In this document: positions 44,820-53,127 of the stretch, one piece after another
Layout of the letters: each line of letters begins with the position of its first letter
How positions within the stretch are numbered: position 1 is the stretch's first letter
Notes under the pieces: generated by a model
The model's input: only the letters and a program-made list of their open reading frames with translations
Told to the model about the DNA's origin: nothing
Databases searched by the model: none
Position numbers and translations under genes: made by a program
Origin: Streptomyces endocoffeicus
GTDB taxonomy: Bacteria > Actinomycetota > Actinomycetes > Streptomycetales > Streptomycetaceae
Reading direction: 5' to 3'
Length of the DNA: 64,000 nt
NCBI RefSeq assembly: GCF_016741935.1
Contig: NZ_JAERRG010000012.1
Span: forward strand, 62,001 to 126,000

Positions 44820-45641
44820 TCAGGCCAGTGTGCGCCAGCTCCAGGTCATGGCGATCTCCAGCGGATCGATGGGGGTGACCAGCCGCGGCATGAGGTTGAG
44901 GCCGTTGGGCGGGCCGGACTGCGGTTCGACGCACACCGCCTCCGCCTGCTCGTCGTAGACGACCACCCACTCCGTCCGGCTGGTGACCTTCAGCTCGAGC
45001 CGGCCGGGCCAGGTGAGCGTGACGTCCACCCCCTGCGGCATCCCGAAGCAGTCGTCCCAGGGGCCGGGCTTCGGCTCGGTCCGGCGGCCGGTGGGGAGGT
45101 GGTCCTCGCCGCGCTCCTCCTGCCATGCGGCGTCGAAGGCGATCTCGGCATCGGCGCCGCCGTCGCCCAGGTTCCGCAGGAACCACGGATGCCAGCCCGC
45201 CTGCGCCGGGAAGGAATCGCCCTCGGTCTCCACGCTCATGGTGACGGTCAGGCTGTCCGGGGAGAGCTCGAAGGTCTGGGTGACCCGGCCCTCGTACGGC
45301 CAGGGGTCGGCGAGGTCGTAGATGAAGGCCGCACTGGACCGCCCCGTGCCGGCGGGGGCCCATTCGACGTTCCGGCCGGTCCCGTGGATCGCGTGCGGCG
45401 GGGAGTTGATGGGCAGCTGGTGGGTCCGCCCGCCGTTGCGGAACCGGCCAAGACCGGTCCGGCCGCACCACGGCACCATCGGGAACGACCCGAACCGCGG
45501 GCCCTGCCGCAGCAGCTCCGTACCGCCGATGCGCAGTGAACCGATACGGCAGCCGTTCTCGGGTGAGACGGTCAGCTCGGCGTCCCCGGCGGTCAGCCGT
45601 ACGCCCTTGGTCTCCGTTGTGTCTTCGGTGGTCACAAACAC
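44820..45641 (-). CDS. Aldose 1-epimerase family protein
   Basis: A 273-residue beta-sandwich epimerase-like enzyme. GCRIGSLRIGGTELLRQGP and FPMVPWCGRTGLGRFRNGG are the N-terminal family segments, INSPPHAIHGTGRNVEW holds the conserved histidine, and AGWHPWFLRNLGDG the second. VCVEPQSGPPNGLNLMPR carries the acid. Probably interconverts alpha and beta anomers of a hexose; close relatives include glucose-6-phosphate epimerases, so the substrate is not fixed. The GTG at 45641 or the GTG two codons later may be the start. It lies 19 bp after the SRPBCC gene, likely one operon. Confidence 0.85.
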   Translation of the reverse strand: MFVTTEDTTETKGVRLTAGDAELTVSPENGCRIGSLRIGGTELLRQGPRFGSFPMVPWCGRTGLGRFRNGGRTHQLPINSPPHAIHGTGRNVEWAPAGTGRSSAAFIYDLADPWPYEGRVTQTFELSPDSLTVTMSVETEGDSFPAQAGWHPWFLRNLGDGGADAEIAFDAAWQEERGEDHLPTGRRTEPKPGPWDDCFGMPQGVDVTLTWPGRLELKVTSRTEWVVVYDEQAEAVCVEPQSGPPNGLNLMPRLVTPIDPLEIAMTWSWRTLA

Positions 45642-45660
45642 CGAGCCTATGCGCCCGGGC

Positions 45661-46572
45661 TCATCGGCGGCGGCGAAGTACGCGACGGCCCACGACGACG
45701 ACGGAGGCGAGCACGACGGCCGCGGCGGGCGCGGCCCAGCGCAGTGTGGCGCTGGTGGAGACGGTCTCGGGCGCGGGCACCGGGGCGTAGCGACCGCGCG
45801 GCGGGGCGTGGTCGACCTCCTCGGTGGAGCGGCCGATCATCGTGCGGCGGGCGTGGGCGGCCTCGGCCGGGGGCTCCTCGTCCAGGTCGTCGAGCTCGCC
45901 GAAGCCGACGGGCTCCTCGACGCCGTCCACCTCGTCGAGGTCCTCGAGGTCGCCGACGTCCTCGATGTCCATGTCGTCGGCCGACAGCGGAAGCTCGGCC
46001 TCGGTCGGCAGCCCGGTCTCGTCCGCGGCGGCGGCCGCACCCGCGTCAGCGCCCGCACCGGTGGTCTCGTCAGCGGCCTCTTCGGCGGTCTCGTCAGCGG
46101 CCCGGCCCGGGGCCTCGTCCTCCGTGGGCGCGCTGATCGGGGACGTCTCCAGCCCGGCCGTGAGCGCCGCGGCGAACCGGTCCAGCATGCGGCGGGCCAC
46201 GGTGATGGACGCCTCGTCGTCGAACTCGGCCAGCCGCCCCTCGCTGTGGACCGTCCCGGAGCACCTCAGCTCCGTACCGCCCGCGACGGGCTTCGGCGTG
46301 ATGGTCAGCGCGAGCTTCACCGAGCCGCTGCCGCGAACCTCGCCGCCCTCGCCCTCGACCTCGAAGGCATCGGCGCGCCGGACGACGCGCAGCGCGCCGC
46401 GATAGGTGATGGTGGACCCGCCGATGCGCAGCCGCAGCCGGCCGGCCAGCGGACCGGCGGCCTCATCGGCGTCCTGCTGGAGCCCGGGAACGCAACGAGC
46501 GACGCGGGCGGGCTCCGCGAGCGCCAGCCGGACGGTGTCGACGGGAAACGGAACGAACACCTCATGCTCCAT
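45661..46572 (-). CDS. SRPBCC (CoxG-like) domain protein with C-terminal membrane anchor
   Basis: A 303-residue protein. Residues 1-150 form a START/SRPBCC ligand-binding domain of the CoxG type: MEHEVFVPFPVDTVRLALA, VARCVPGLQQD, STITYRGALRVVRR and the helix ITVARRMLDRFAAALTAG. A long Asp/Glu/Ala-rich linker (residues 160-255) follows. It ends in one hydrophobic helix, WAAPAAAVVLASVVVVG, and RRVLRRRR, so it is probably tail-anchored with the ligand domain in the cytoplasm. The role is unknown; CoxG itself helps carbon monoxide dehydrogenase, but no cox genes are visible. Confidence 0.8.
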   Translation of the reverse strand: MEHEVFVPFPVDTVRLALAEPARVARCVPGLQQDADEAAGPLAGRLRLRIGGSTITYRGALRVVRRADAFEVEGEGGEVRGSGSVKLALTITPKPVAGGTELRCSGTVHSEGRLAEFDDEASITVARRMLDRFAAALTAGLETSPISAPTEDEAPGRAADETAEEAADETTGAGADAGAAAAADETGLPTEAELPLSADDMDIEDVGDLEDLDEVDGVEEPVGFGELDDLDEEPPAEAAHARRTMIGRSTEEVDHAPPRGRYAPVPAPETVSTSATLRWAAPAAAVVLASVVVVGRRVLRRRR

Positions 46573-46721
46573 AGCTCAAGACAGTACCCATCGCACGTTC
46601 CCTGAGACCCGTTCCCGTGCAACTTTCCGCGCGCCGCTGACGTACGCCGCCGACGCGAGCCCCCGGCGCGCGGACACGCCCCGCACGCGGGTGGGCGCCC
46701 GCACCCGGGCCCGCCGGGGCG

Positions 46722-48311
46722 TCACTCCCCGTAGCGCGGACGCATGAGCGTCGACGGGGGCAGAGCTCCCTCTCGAGCGCGCTCGGCCGTGCGGCGGGCG
46801 GCCCGCAGCCCCTCCTCCGTCAGCGAGCGCGGCCGCGGCCGGTGCGGGGCCAGCCGCAGCCCGACCGGGGCGCGCGCCGCCAGGACGAAGCCCCAGTCGT
46901 GCGGGCTGCCGCGCCCGGGGCGCGGGGCGCCGATCACATACGGAGTGGTCCGCAGCCCGACCGAGCGCATCGTCGCGTCCACCGTCCAGAACGCCCTCGG
47001 ATCGGGCCGCAGCGGCCCGGCGTGGGCCACCAGCCGGCCGCCGGGCGCCAGCACCCGCTCGGCCAGGCCGTAGAACTCCTGGGAGTAGTACTTGGTGCTC
47101 GGGGTGAGCTCGGGGGCGGGGAGATCGCACACCACCACGTCGTACGCCATGGACCGGCGCAGCCAGTCGAAGGCGTCCGCCGTCACCGCCCGCACCCGCG
47201 GATCGCGGTAGGCGCCGCCGTTGAGCGCGGACAGGCCCGGATCGCGCCGGGCCAGCCGCACCACCTCCGCGTCGCGCTCCACGACGGTCACCGAGCGCAC
47301 CCCCGCGTACCGCAGGATCTCGCGCACCGCGAGCCCGTCACCCCCGCCCAGCACCAGCACCCGGGCATGCGGTCCGGCGGCCATCGCCGGGTGGATCAGC
47401 GCCTCGTGGTAACGGACCTCGTCACGCCCGCTGACCCGCAGCCGCCCGTTGAGGAAGAGGGACAGCGGCCGTCCGCTCGTCCCCCCACCCGCCAGCACGA
47501 TCTCCTGCTCGCCGGTGCGCAGCGCGACCCGCACCCCCGGTCCGTAGACGGCCTGTCGGGCGGCCCGCTCGAAGGAGGGGGTCAGCACGGCACCGGCGGC
47601 CAGCGCGGCGAGCACCAGCCCATTGACGACGATCAGCGTCCACCGCGCCCGTACGCTCAGATCGCGGCGGAACAGCCAGAGCACCAGCGCGCCGCCCGCG
47701 ACCGCGTTGACCGCGCCGGTGACCAGCGCGCCGGTCAGCTGGCCGAACGCGGGCAGCAGCAGAAAGGGGAAGGCGAGCCCGCCGACCAGCGCGCCCACAT
47801 AGTCCGCGGCGAACAGATCGGCCACCGCGCCGCCCGCGTCCTGCCGGCGCACCCGCTGGATGAGGGTCATCAGCAGCGGCACCTCGGCCCCGATGAGCAC
47901 ACCGATGGCGAACGAGAAGCCGACGAGCGCGGAGCGCGACTGACCGCCCCATGCGAAGCACGCGTACAGCGCCATCGCCGAGCAGCCGCCGACGAGCGCG
48001 AGCATCGCCTCGACCGCGCCGAAGCCCACGGCGGCCCGGCAGCGCAGCCGCTTGGCCAGCAGCGAGCCGACGCCCATGGCGAAGACCATCACGGACAGCA
48101 CCACGGATGCCTGGGTGACCGAGTCACCCGCCAAGTACGAGGCCAGGGCGACGAGTTCGAGCTCGTAGACGAGCCCGCAGGCGGCGCAGACGAAGACCGT
48201 GCCGAGCACGAGGAAGCGGCCGAGCCCCGCCCGCACGGGCAGCCGCGCCGGAGGGCCGGATTCCGGCGACGACGGCGCATCTGAGACGGCGGACATGGGC
48301 GAATCGATCAC
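46722..48311 (-). CDS. Membrane-bound spermidine-synthase-like protein
   Basis: A 529-residue protein. The N-terminal half (about residues 30-240) has seven hydrophobic segments beginning FLVLGTVFVCAACGLVYELE. The C-terminal half is a Rossmann methyltransferase-like aminopropyltransferase domain: VRYHEALIHPAMAAGPHARV, VLVLGGGDGLAVREILRY, TVVERDAEVVRLAR and VVVCDLPAPELTPSTKYYSQ, which holds the usual catalytic acid. Members of this fused family are common in actinobacteria; aminopropyl transfer has been shown only for some. Start at the ATG at 48311 is not backed by a strong ribosome binding site; the ATG at 48296 is an alternative. Confidence 0.88.
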   Translation of the reverse strand: MIDSPMSAVSDAPSSPESGPPARLPVRAGLGRFLVLGTVFVCAACGLVYELELVALASYLAGDSVTQASVVLSVMVFAMGVGSLLAKRLRCRAAVGFGAVEAMLALVGGCSAMALYACFAWGGQSRSALVGFSFAIGVLIGAEVPLLMTLIQRVRRQDAGGAVADLFAADYVGALVGGLAFPFLLLPAFGQLTGALVTGAVNAVAGGALVLWLFRRDLSVRARWTLIVVNGLVLAALAAGAVLTPSFERAARQAVYGPGVRVALRTGEQEIVLAGGGTSGRPLSLFLNGRLRVSGRDEVRYHEALIHPAMAAGPHARVLVLGGGDGLAVREILRYAGVRSVTVVERDAEVVRLARRDPGLSALNGGAYRDPRVRAVTADAFDWLRRSMAYDVVVCDLPAPELTPSTKYYSQEFYGLAERVLAPGGRLVAHAGPLRPDPRAFWTVDATMRSVGLRTTPYVIGAPRPGRGSPHDWGFVLAARAPVGLRLAPHRPRPRSLTEEGLRAARRTAERAREGALPPSTLMRPRYGE

Positions 48312-48416
48312 AAAGGGAACGCTACGTCACATATCGCTTACGTCTCGTCCCCCACACGAGTGCATTGCCGTTCGCACATCTGGCATCGATGGCCTCTCGG
48401 CCACGCGCGATCCCCT

Positions 48417-49079
48417 TCAGACGCAGGGGACTTGGGACGACATCCCGTCCGACATCCCGTCCGACAGTCCACCGGGCAGGCCGCCCGACGGTCCACCCGA
48501 CAGACCATCCGACACCCCACCGGGCAGTCCGCCCATGTCGAGCCCACCCGCGCCCGGCGGCCGGAGCGCGGCCGGCACCCGGGCCCCCACACAGGTGCGG
48601 GTGGTGACCAACCGCCCCTCCTGGGGGTAGGCGTGCCAGGTCCGCCAGCCCACCGTGCCCTCGTTCCACTGCGCGAGCAGCGCCGTGAACGCGTTCGGGC
48701 TGCCGGGGAACGTACCGGCCAGACCGTGCGGATGGTCGGCCACCAGCGCGAGCAACTCCTGCGCGCGCCCGGCGAAGGCCCCTTGCGACAACTCCTCGAC
48801 GCGCGCCGCGAATTCGTATTCGCGGCCGTCGACGAGGGTGGAAACCCCCAGCGGAAGCGGGGTGCTGTTGCCGGACATACAGGCCACGGTCTCGGAGCAA
48901 CGGCTGCCCTCCCCCTCGAGGAGGACCTGGTGGGAGGCTCCCAGAAGCCTCAACTGGACAGCGAAGCCATGGAGTTGAAGATCGAGCACAGCGAGGGCGG
49001 GAAGCGGTTCCCGTCCCAGGCCCCAGGCGAGGTCAGCGGCGCGGGTATCGGTGTAGGCAGTCTTGAGGGTCGTGAGCAT
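48417..49079 (-). CDS. DUF2617 family protein with repetitive C-terminus
   Basis: A 220-residue protein starting MLTTLKTAYTDTRAADLAWG. The conserved DUF2617 core includes LQLHGFAVQLRLLGASHQVL, ETVACMSG and GTVGWRTWHAYPQEGRLVTT. After about residue 175 the chain becomes a Gly/Ser/Asp repeat (GGLPGGVSDGLSGGPSGGLPG and similar units) coded by a DNA minisatellite at about 48438-48540. The function of DUF2617 is unknown. The ATG at 49079 has GGAG eight bases upstream; codons further upstream are not family-like. Confidence 0.82.
   Translation of the reverse strand: MLTTLKTAYTDTRAADLAWGLGREPLPALAVLDLQLHGFAVQLRLLGASHQVLLEGEGSRCSETVACMSGNSTPLPLGVSTLVDGREYEFAARVEELSQGAFAGRAQELLALVADHPHGLAGTFPGSPNAFTALLAQWNEGTVGWRTWHAYPQEGRLVTTRTCVGARVPAALRPPGAGGLDMGGLPGGVSDGLSGGPSGGLPGGLSDGMSDGMSSQVPCV
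48438..48540. repeat. Minisatellite coding the DUF2617 tail
   Basis: Imperfect direct repeats of 12-24 bases (CCGTCCGACATC, CCACCGGGCAG, CCGCCCGAC) in phase with the reading frame, producing the Gly/Ser/Asp tail. Confidence 0.7.
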
Positions 49080-49260
49080 GGATCGGCTCCGCAAGCACGC
49101 AGTGGAAAAAGTTGGGCCAGCTCGCCCCGCGGGGGACCAGGGGCATGCGCATACGGCGGCTCGTGCCCGTGTGGGGCCGTAAGGTCGATTGGTGGTATAC
49201 GGAATCATGAAATGCTGGGCGCCACATCGTTTTTACCCACCTTCGCCGGGTTTCCACCCT

Positions 49261-49276
49261 CTAGGGCGCTCCCTAG
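49261..49276. promoter_or_regulatory. Palindrome CTAGGG-CGCT-CCCTAG
   Basis: A perfect 6-4-6 inverted repeat 180 bp upstream of the DUF2617 start. It has operator-like size and no other explanation. Confidence 0.35.
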
Positions 49277-49294
49277 GCCAAGTGTTCAACAAGC

Positions 49295-49328
49295 CAGCGC
49301 CCGGCGCACGTTGGCGCGCCGGGCGCTG
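49295..49328 (-). terminator. Hairpin downstream of the Gly-rich protein gene
   Basis: Perfect 13-base arms CAGCGCCCGGCGC / GCGCCGGGCGCTG with an eight-base loop. It lies 200 bp beyond the Gly-rich gene stop. Confidence 0.65.
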
Positions 49329-49358
49329 ACTCATCGCTTCACGGCCGTAAGGACGGCC

Positions 49359-49495
49359 TGGCAACCGTATGAAGGACTTGGCGACTCTCAGAACGGCATG
49401 GCAACCGTAAGAAGGGCGTGGCGACCGTAAGGCCGCGTGGCAACCGTAAGAACGGCGTGGCAACCGTAAGGCCGCGTGGCAACCGTAAGAACGAC
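49359..49495. repeat. Tandem array of seven 19-20-bp repeats
   Basis: Units of the type TGGCAACCGTAAGAACGGCG alternate between 20 and 19 bases, two early copies being degenerate. They lie just past the Gly-rich gene on its 3' side. Together with the hairpin and palindrome they fill the 447 bp between the two genes; no coding product is apparent. Confidence 0.85.
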
Positions 49496-49525
49496 AGCGA
49501 CCGTAAAGGCCGTGGGAACCGCGGG

Positions 49526-49831
49526 TCAGCCACCCCCGCCGCAGCCACCGCCACCACCACCGCCGCCGCCACCGCAGCCACCCCCGCCACCGCCACCGCA
49601 GCCGCTTCCGCCGCCGCAGCCACCGCCGCCGCCGTGGTGACCACCCCCGTGATGGCCACCACCGCCGCCGCCACCGCCACCGGCCCACCAGCCGCCACCG
49701 GCGGCCCCGCTGGAACCGGCGCCCCAGGAGCGCTTGCGCCGCCCGCTGTACCCCTTCGACCGACCGGCGCCCAGCGCGGCGAGCGCCGCGAACGTGAACG
49801 CCAGCACGACCAAGATGACAACAGGACCCAT
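49526..49831 (-). CDS. Small membrane protein with Gly/His/Cys-rich tail
   Basis: About 101 residues. One N-terminal hydrophobic helix (GPVVILVVLAFTFAALAALG) is followed by a basic stretch (GRSKGYSGRRKRSW) and then a tail of glycine runs broken by HHGGGHHGG and four to five cysteines spaced by glycines. Topology by the positive-inside rule would put the tail in the cytoplasm. The ATG at 49831 is preferred because AAGGAG lies about ten bases upstream; a GTG at 49840 sits too close to that site. Function unknown; metal binding through His/Cys is speculative. Confidence 0.65.
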   Translation of the reverse strand: MGPVVILVVLAFTFAALAALGAGRSKGYSGRRKRSWGAGSSGAAGGGWWAGGGGGGGGGHHGGGHHGGGGGCGGGSGCGGGGGGGCGGGGGGGGGGCGGGG

Positions 49832-49939
49832 GGTCCTCACTCTCCTTCCAACCCCCGTAGCGAGGTACCGCTTCGTACCTGCCGGGTCCCATGCCCGACC
49901 TCATGCGGGGTCAAAGCGGAGTTGAGGAAGTCCAGAGGT

Positions 49940-50860
49940 TCAGCTCCCGGAGGCCGCGCTGTCCACGGCCTGAACGGCGACGCGCTCGATCGCCCGTACG
50001 GCGACATCCGGCTGGTCGACGTAGATGTAGTGCGCGCTGCTCTTGGCGGTGCTCAGCTTGGAGCGGCTGGAGACCGCGAGCCACTTGCGCTGGCCGTTGG
50101 TCCACGCCCGCTCCAGGCCCGGCCCGTAGTCGGGCACCTCCGCGAGGTACTGCTTCCCGTGGTGGATCACCTCCACCGGGATGTCCCCGGCGGAACGGAC
50201 CTTCCCGTCCGGCACCGTGAGCTTTTCCGGCTCCCCTCCGTGAAGGATCGCGAGGGTCTGATCACGCAACGCGACCGCCGGGCCGGTGGCGGACTCGGGG
50301 ATTCCCTTGTTGAGATCGGCGGTCTGGGTCGGTGAGGTGGCGTCCATCAGGACCAGACCCTTGATCCTGTCCTGGTGGTCGGGGGCGTACCGGGCGGCGA
50401 TCAGCCCACCCAGCGAATGCCCGGCCAGGACGACCGGGTCGTCACCGGCGACCCGGTCGAGCACCGCGGTCAGCACCTTCCCCGTGCTCTCGAGGGTCTG
50501 CGGCCCATCGGGCTTGTCACTGGCGCCTTCGCCGAGCCGGTCGTAGGAACAGACCCGGTTCTTCTTGCTCAGGGTCTTCTGGAGCCCGGCCATCTTCTCC
50601 AGACCGTCGCCGCCGCCGACCACCAGCATGATGACCGGCATGCCGTCCGCCGAATTCCCCGAACAGGACACATTCACCAACCGGCCACCGACCTCGATCT
50701 TCTTGGTGCCGGTGAGCAGGTCCTGATCGCCCGCCTTCTTCGACGCGGCGGCGGACGTCTCCGCATCCGCCTTCGTGTCATCCTCACAACCGACCAGCCC
50801 CACACCGGCCACGGCGCAGGACAGCGCGATCACGGCGGACACCCTGGCATTGCGGATCAT
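49940..50860 (-). CDS. Secreted lipoprotein, alpha/beta hydrolase fold
   Basis: A 306-residue exported protein. The N-terminus MIRNARVSAVIALSCAVAGV, then GLVGC, is a lipoprotein signal with the lipidated Cys at about residue 25. The mature part has MPVIMLVVGGGDGLEKM, CSYDRLGEGASDKPDG and VVLAGHSLGGLIAARYA with the nucleophile serine, VLMDATSP as acid candidate, and SSAHYIYVDQPDVAVRAI with the histidine. Likely a cell-surface esterase or peptidase-like hydrolase; substrate unknown. The ATG at 50860 has GGGGGAG five bases before it; the frame also opens one codon earlier at a TTG. Confidence 0.88.
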   Translation of the reverse strand: MIRNARVSAVIALSCAVAGVGLVGCEDDTKADAETSAAASKKAGDQDLLTGTKKIEVGGRLVNVSCSGNSADGMPVIMLVVGGGDGLEKMAGLQKTLSKKNRVCSYDRLGEGASDKPDGPQTLESTGKVLTAVLDRVAGDDPVVLAGHSLGGLIAARYAPDHQDRIKGLVLMDATSPTQTADLNKGIPESATGPAVALRDQTLAILHGGEPEKLTVPDGKVRSAGDIPVEVIHHGKQYLAEVPDYGPGLERAWTNGQRKWLAVSSRSKLSTAKSSAHYIYVDQPDVAVRAIERVAVQAVDSAASGS

Positions 50861-51021
50861 CAATTCTCCCCCTCAGACGTTTGGGTCAGCCGCTCCCCGC
50901 GACTGTCCCAAACGCTATGGATCCGGAACCCCGGAATCGTCCCCAAGCGGAGCGCACCCGCCCGTAGCTCGCCCGGGGGACAGCCCGCCGCGGACGCCGG
51001 GCAGGCTCCGCCGGACACCCC

Positions 51022-51966
51022 CTAGCGATGCTCCCAGTGGTGGGGGTCGGCTTCCAGGACCGCGCGGTCCCAGTCGGCCAGTTCGGCGGTCGCCTCATAG
51101 GTGCTGTGCAGGAATTCGCTCAGCGTCCGGTCCGGATCGGGTGCGGTGGCGACCGCCTCGTAGGGCAGCACGAATTCGCCGACATCCCGCCGGTACGAGG
51201 CCGTCGCGGGCTGGACCGGCTGGTCGGCGAAGCCGGCGGGCTCGGGGTAGGCGTACGAGTAGAAGCCGCCCTCCTCACCGCCGCCGGGCCAGAAGCCGCA
51301 GCTGGAGAGCTCGACGGAGTACGCCTCCTGCGTCACCCGGTCCGGCAGGTTCGGCACACCACCGGGGGGATGCGGCGGCGCGGTGCGGCCGGAGAAGCGG
51401 GTGACGGCCAGGTCCATCGCTCCCCAGAAGAAGTGCACGGGGCTGGCCTTGCCGACGAAATGGGACCGGAATTCCCCGAACACCCGGTGTGCGTTCAGCA
51501 ATTGACCCCAGAAGAGCCGGGTGGCGTACGGGTCGTACGCCGCATGCCGGTGGTCCTCCGGGAACGGGATCGCCACGGGCACCTCGTTCGGCCGGGGGTA
51601 CATCCGGGTCTGGATGCCCAGGTCTCCCAGCAGGCCCATGATCTCCGAGTAGAACTGGGACACCGGTTTGGACTCCAGCGCCACCTCGCGCCGGCTTCCG
51701 TCACTGACCCGGATCCCCAGCCGGTGTTCGATAAAATCGAACTCGATATCGAACGCTCCGGTCCGGTACGGGACCGTGGACGTGCTCAGCCCGCGCGGGG
51801 TGACGTACAAGGTCACCTGCCACCACTGATTGGCCGGTGGCGCGTGGTCCAGCCGGATCTTGCCGACGATCTGGGTCCACATGTGCAGGGTGTCCCGGGT
51901 CTCGGCCCAGTCCTCCAGCCGAAGCCGTGGCCAGGCGCCGGCCTGCTGTGTCCGCTGCTCGGCCAT
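51022..51966 (-). CDS. DUF5996 family protein
   Basis: A 314-residue soluble protein. Segments WAETRDTLHMWTQIVGKIRL, NQWWQVTLYVTPRGLSTSTV, FDIEFDFIEHRLGIRVSDG, VHFFWGAMDLAVTRFSGR and SYAYPEPAGFADQPVQPA are those of the DUF5996 family found widely in bacteria; the function is unknown. The ATG at 51966 follows GGGAGG; the frame upstream to 52185 overlaps the divergent small gene and is not part of the family. Confidence 0.85.
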   Translation of the reverse strand: MAEQRTQQAGAWPRLRLEDWAETRDTLHMWTQIVGKIRLDHAPPANQWWQVTLYVTPRGLSTSTVPYRTGAFDIEFDFIEHRLGIRVSDGSRREVALESKPVSQFYSEIMGLLGDLGIQTRMYPRPNEVPVAIPFPEDHRHAAYDPYATRLFWGQLLNAHRVFGEFRSHFVGKASPVHFFWGAMDLAVTRFSGRTAPPHPPGGVPNLPDRVTQEAYSVELSSCGFWPGGGEEGGFYSYAYPEPAGFADQPVQPATASYRRDVGEFVLPYEAVATAPDPDRTLSEFLHSTYEATAELADWDRAVLEADPHHWEHR

Positions 51967-52171
51967 CTCGCCTCCCGCGGGACTCACCGCTCTGGCGACA
52001 ACGCACGGTCGATGAATTCCGGCCCGGCCGAGTACCCGCCCATCCCGCCACTCAAAACCAGCGCGGAAACCCGCGGGTGTACCCCGCGCCGGGGGTGGAA
52101 GATGTCGCCGGCGTGGAGGCCAACCGTCCGCAAGGACATCGCCGTGCTCCCGCGTAGGCTCATACTGAGAC

Positions 52172-52393
52172 ATGACAAAGCCCACGGCACCGAAGCGTCA
52201 TCTGCCCACCAGCCCCTTCAAGGCCCCGGTCGCACCGGCTCCCAAGCACTTCGCCATGGGCGACCAGGTCACCCACGACATCTACGGCCTCGGCCGGGTG
52301 ATCGGCATCGAGAGCGGAATCGCGGCGCTCGTGGATTTCGGCTCGGCGCAAATGCGGATCTTGAGCCCGTACGCCAAGATGACCAAGCTGTAG
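52172..52393 (+). CDS. Small conserved protein with SH3-like core
   Basis: A 73-residue protein, MTKPTAPKRHLPTSPFKAPV then HFAMGDQVTHDIYGLGRVIG and IAALVDFGSAQMRILSPYAK. The second half resembles the small barrel found in CarD/UvrD-C-like RNA-polymerase-interacting or nucleic-acid-associated domains (gQ-V-x-H-xx-YG-x-G-x-V pattern). That is similarity by eye only. It is the last gene before the accessory region. The frame continues open after its stop (see the next entry). Confidence 0.7.
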   Translation: MTKPTAPKRHLPTSPFKAPVAPAPKHFAMGDQVTHDIYGLGRVIGIESGIAALVDFGSAQMRILSPYAKMTKL

Positions 52394-52642
52394 GGCCGCT
52401 GTGCCCGGTCACGGCACGCCAGGCCCCATCAGGGACCTGTAACGAAAGGTAGACCTCTCATCGACCCGACGTCGCTGTTCTCCGCCCTGGAAGGGCAATC
52501 TCGCCGTTCCGCCGCAGTATCACCGCCTCCGACGACAAACCCCTTCCAGGCCCCGGACTTCGGTGAAGACGAGACCTTCTGGTCCGAGGACGCACAGGAG
52601 CCCGCCCCGGGAACGGGTGCGGCGCGGCCCAAGGCTGCCTAG
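52394..52642 (+). pseudogene. Open frame remnant after the small gene
   Basis: The frame of the 73-residue gene stays open for 82 more codons past its TAG, to a TAG at 52640-52642. It has no ATG or GTG start. The translated end (SLFSALEGQSRRSA, NPFQAPDFGEDETFWSEDAQ) has a believable protein composition but is not recognised. It may be the 3' piece of a gene cut at the island edge, or chance in GC-rich DNA. Confidence 0.3.
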
Positions 52643-52746
52643 CGGTGGCTTCGACAGCTACCCGTGAAGCCGAGCCCGTCAGCCGGCCGCTGTGCGCGGC
52701 GAGCGTGCCGCGACTGGCCGTCGGCTCATGGGGGTAGTTGCCGTGC

Positions 52747-53127
52747 ATGCATCGGAGCCGTGTGTACGCCGTTTTGATCGACACGCCGGAAGCCGAGGCT
52801 GCCCGGGCGACCGCCTTCTGGTCGGCAGCCCTCGGCGTCACCGCTGAGCCGTTTGCGCCGGAGCCGCAGTTCACCACGCTCCATGAGGCTCTGCCGGGGC
52901 TGGTCACCGCCGTCCAAGCGGTCGATGACGCGCCTCGTATCCACCTGGACATCGAGACCGACGACGTCGAGGCGGAAACCACGCGCTTGCTCGCCCTGGG
53001 TGCCGAGCAGGTTTCGCAGTGGCAGGAGTGCCGGGTGCTGCGAGTTCCTGGTGGCCACTTGGTGTGCGTGCTGCCCGTGGAAAGCGACCCCGAGGCCTTT
53101 CAGGCACAGGCCAACGTCTGGGCCTGA
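52747..53127 (+). CDS. VOC (glyoxalase/bleomycin-resistance) family protein
   Basis: A 126-residue protein with two beta-alpha-beta-beta-beta-type modules: VYAVLIDTPEAEAARATAFW, the FWSAALG helix typical of VOC proteins, HLDIETDDVEAETTRLLALG and CRVLRVPGGHLVCVLPVE. Members act as isomerases, dioxygenases or resistance proteins, but this single domain gives no substrate. The ATG at 52747 is chosen; a TTG nine bases earlier is also in frame. Confidence 0.82.
   Translation: MHRSRVYAVLIDTPEAEAARATAFWSAALGVTAEPFAPEPQFTTLHEALPGLVTAVQAVDDAPRIHLDIETDDVEAETTRLLALGAEQVSQWQECRVLRVPGGHLVCVLPVESDPEAFQAQANVWA

Noticed and set aside
49359..49495. CRISPR array
   Set aside because: Repeats are contiguous, 19-20 bases and without spacers; no cas gene is present.
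49418..50335. Plus-strand frame crossing the Gly-rich gene and lipoprotein
   Set aside because: The antisense lipoprotein and Gly-rich genes have signal peptide, start sites and domain motifs; this frame is Ala/Thr/Arg-rich shadow.
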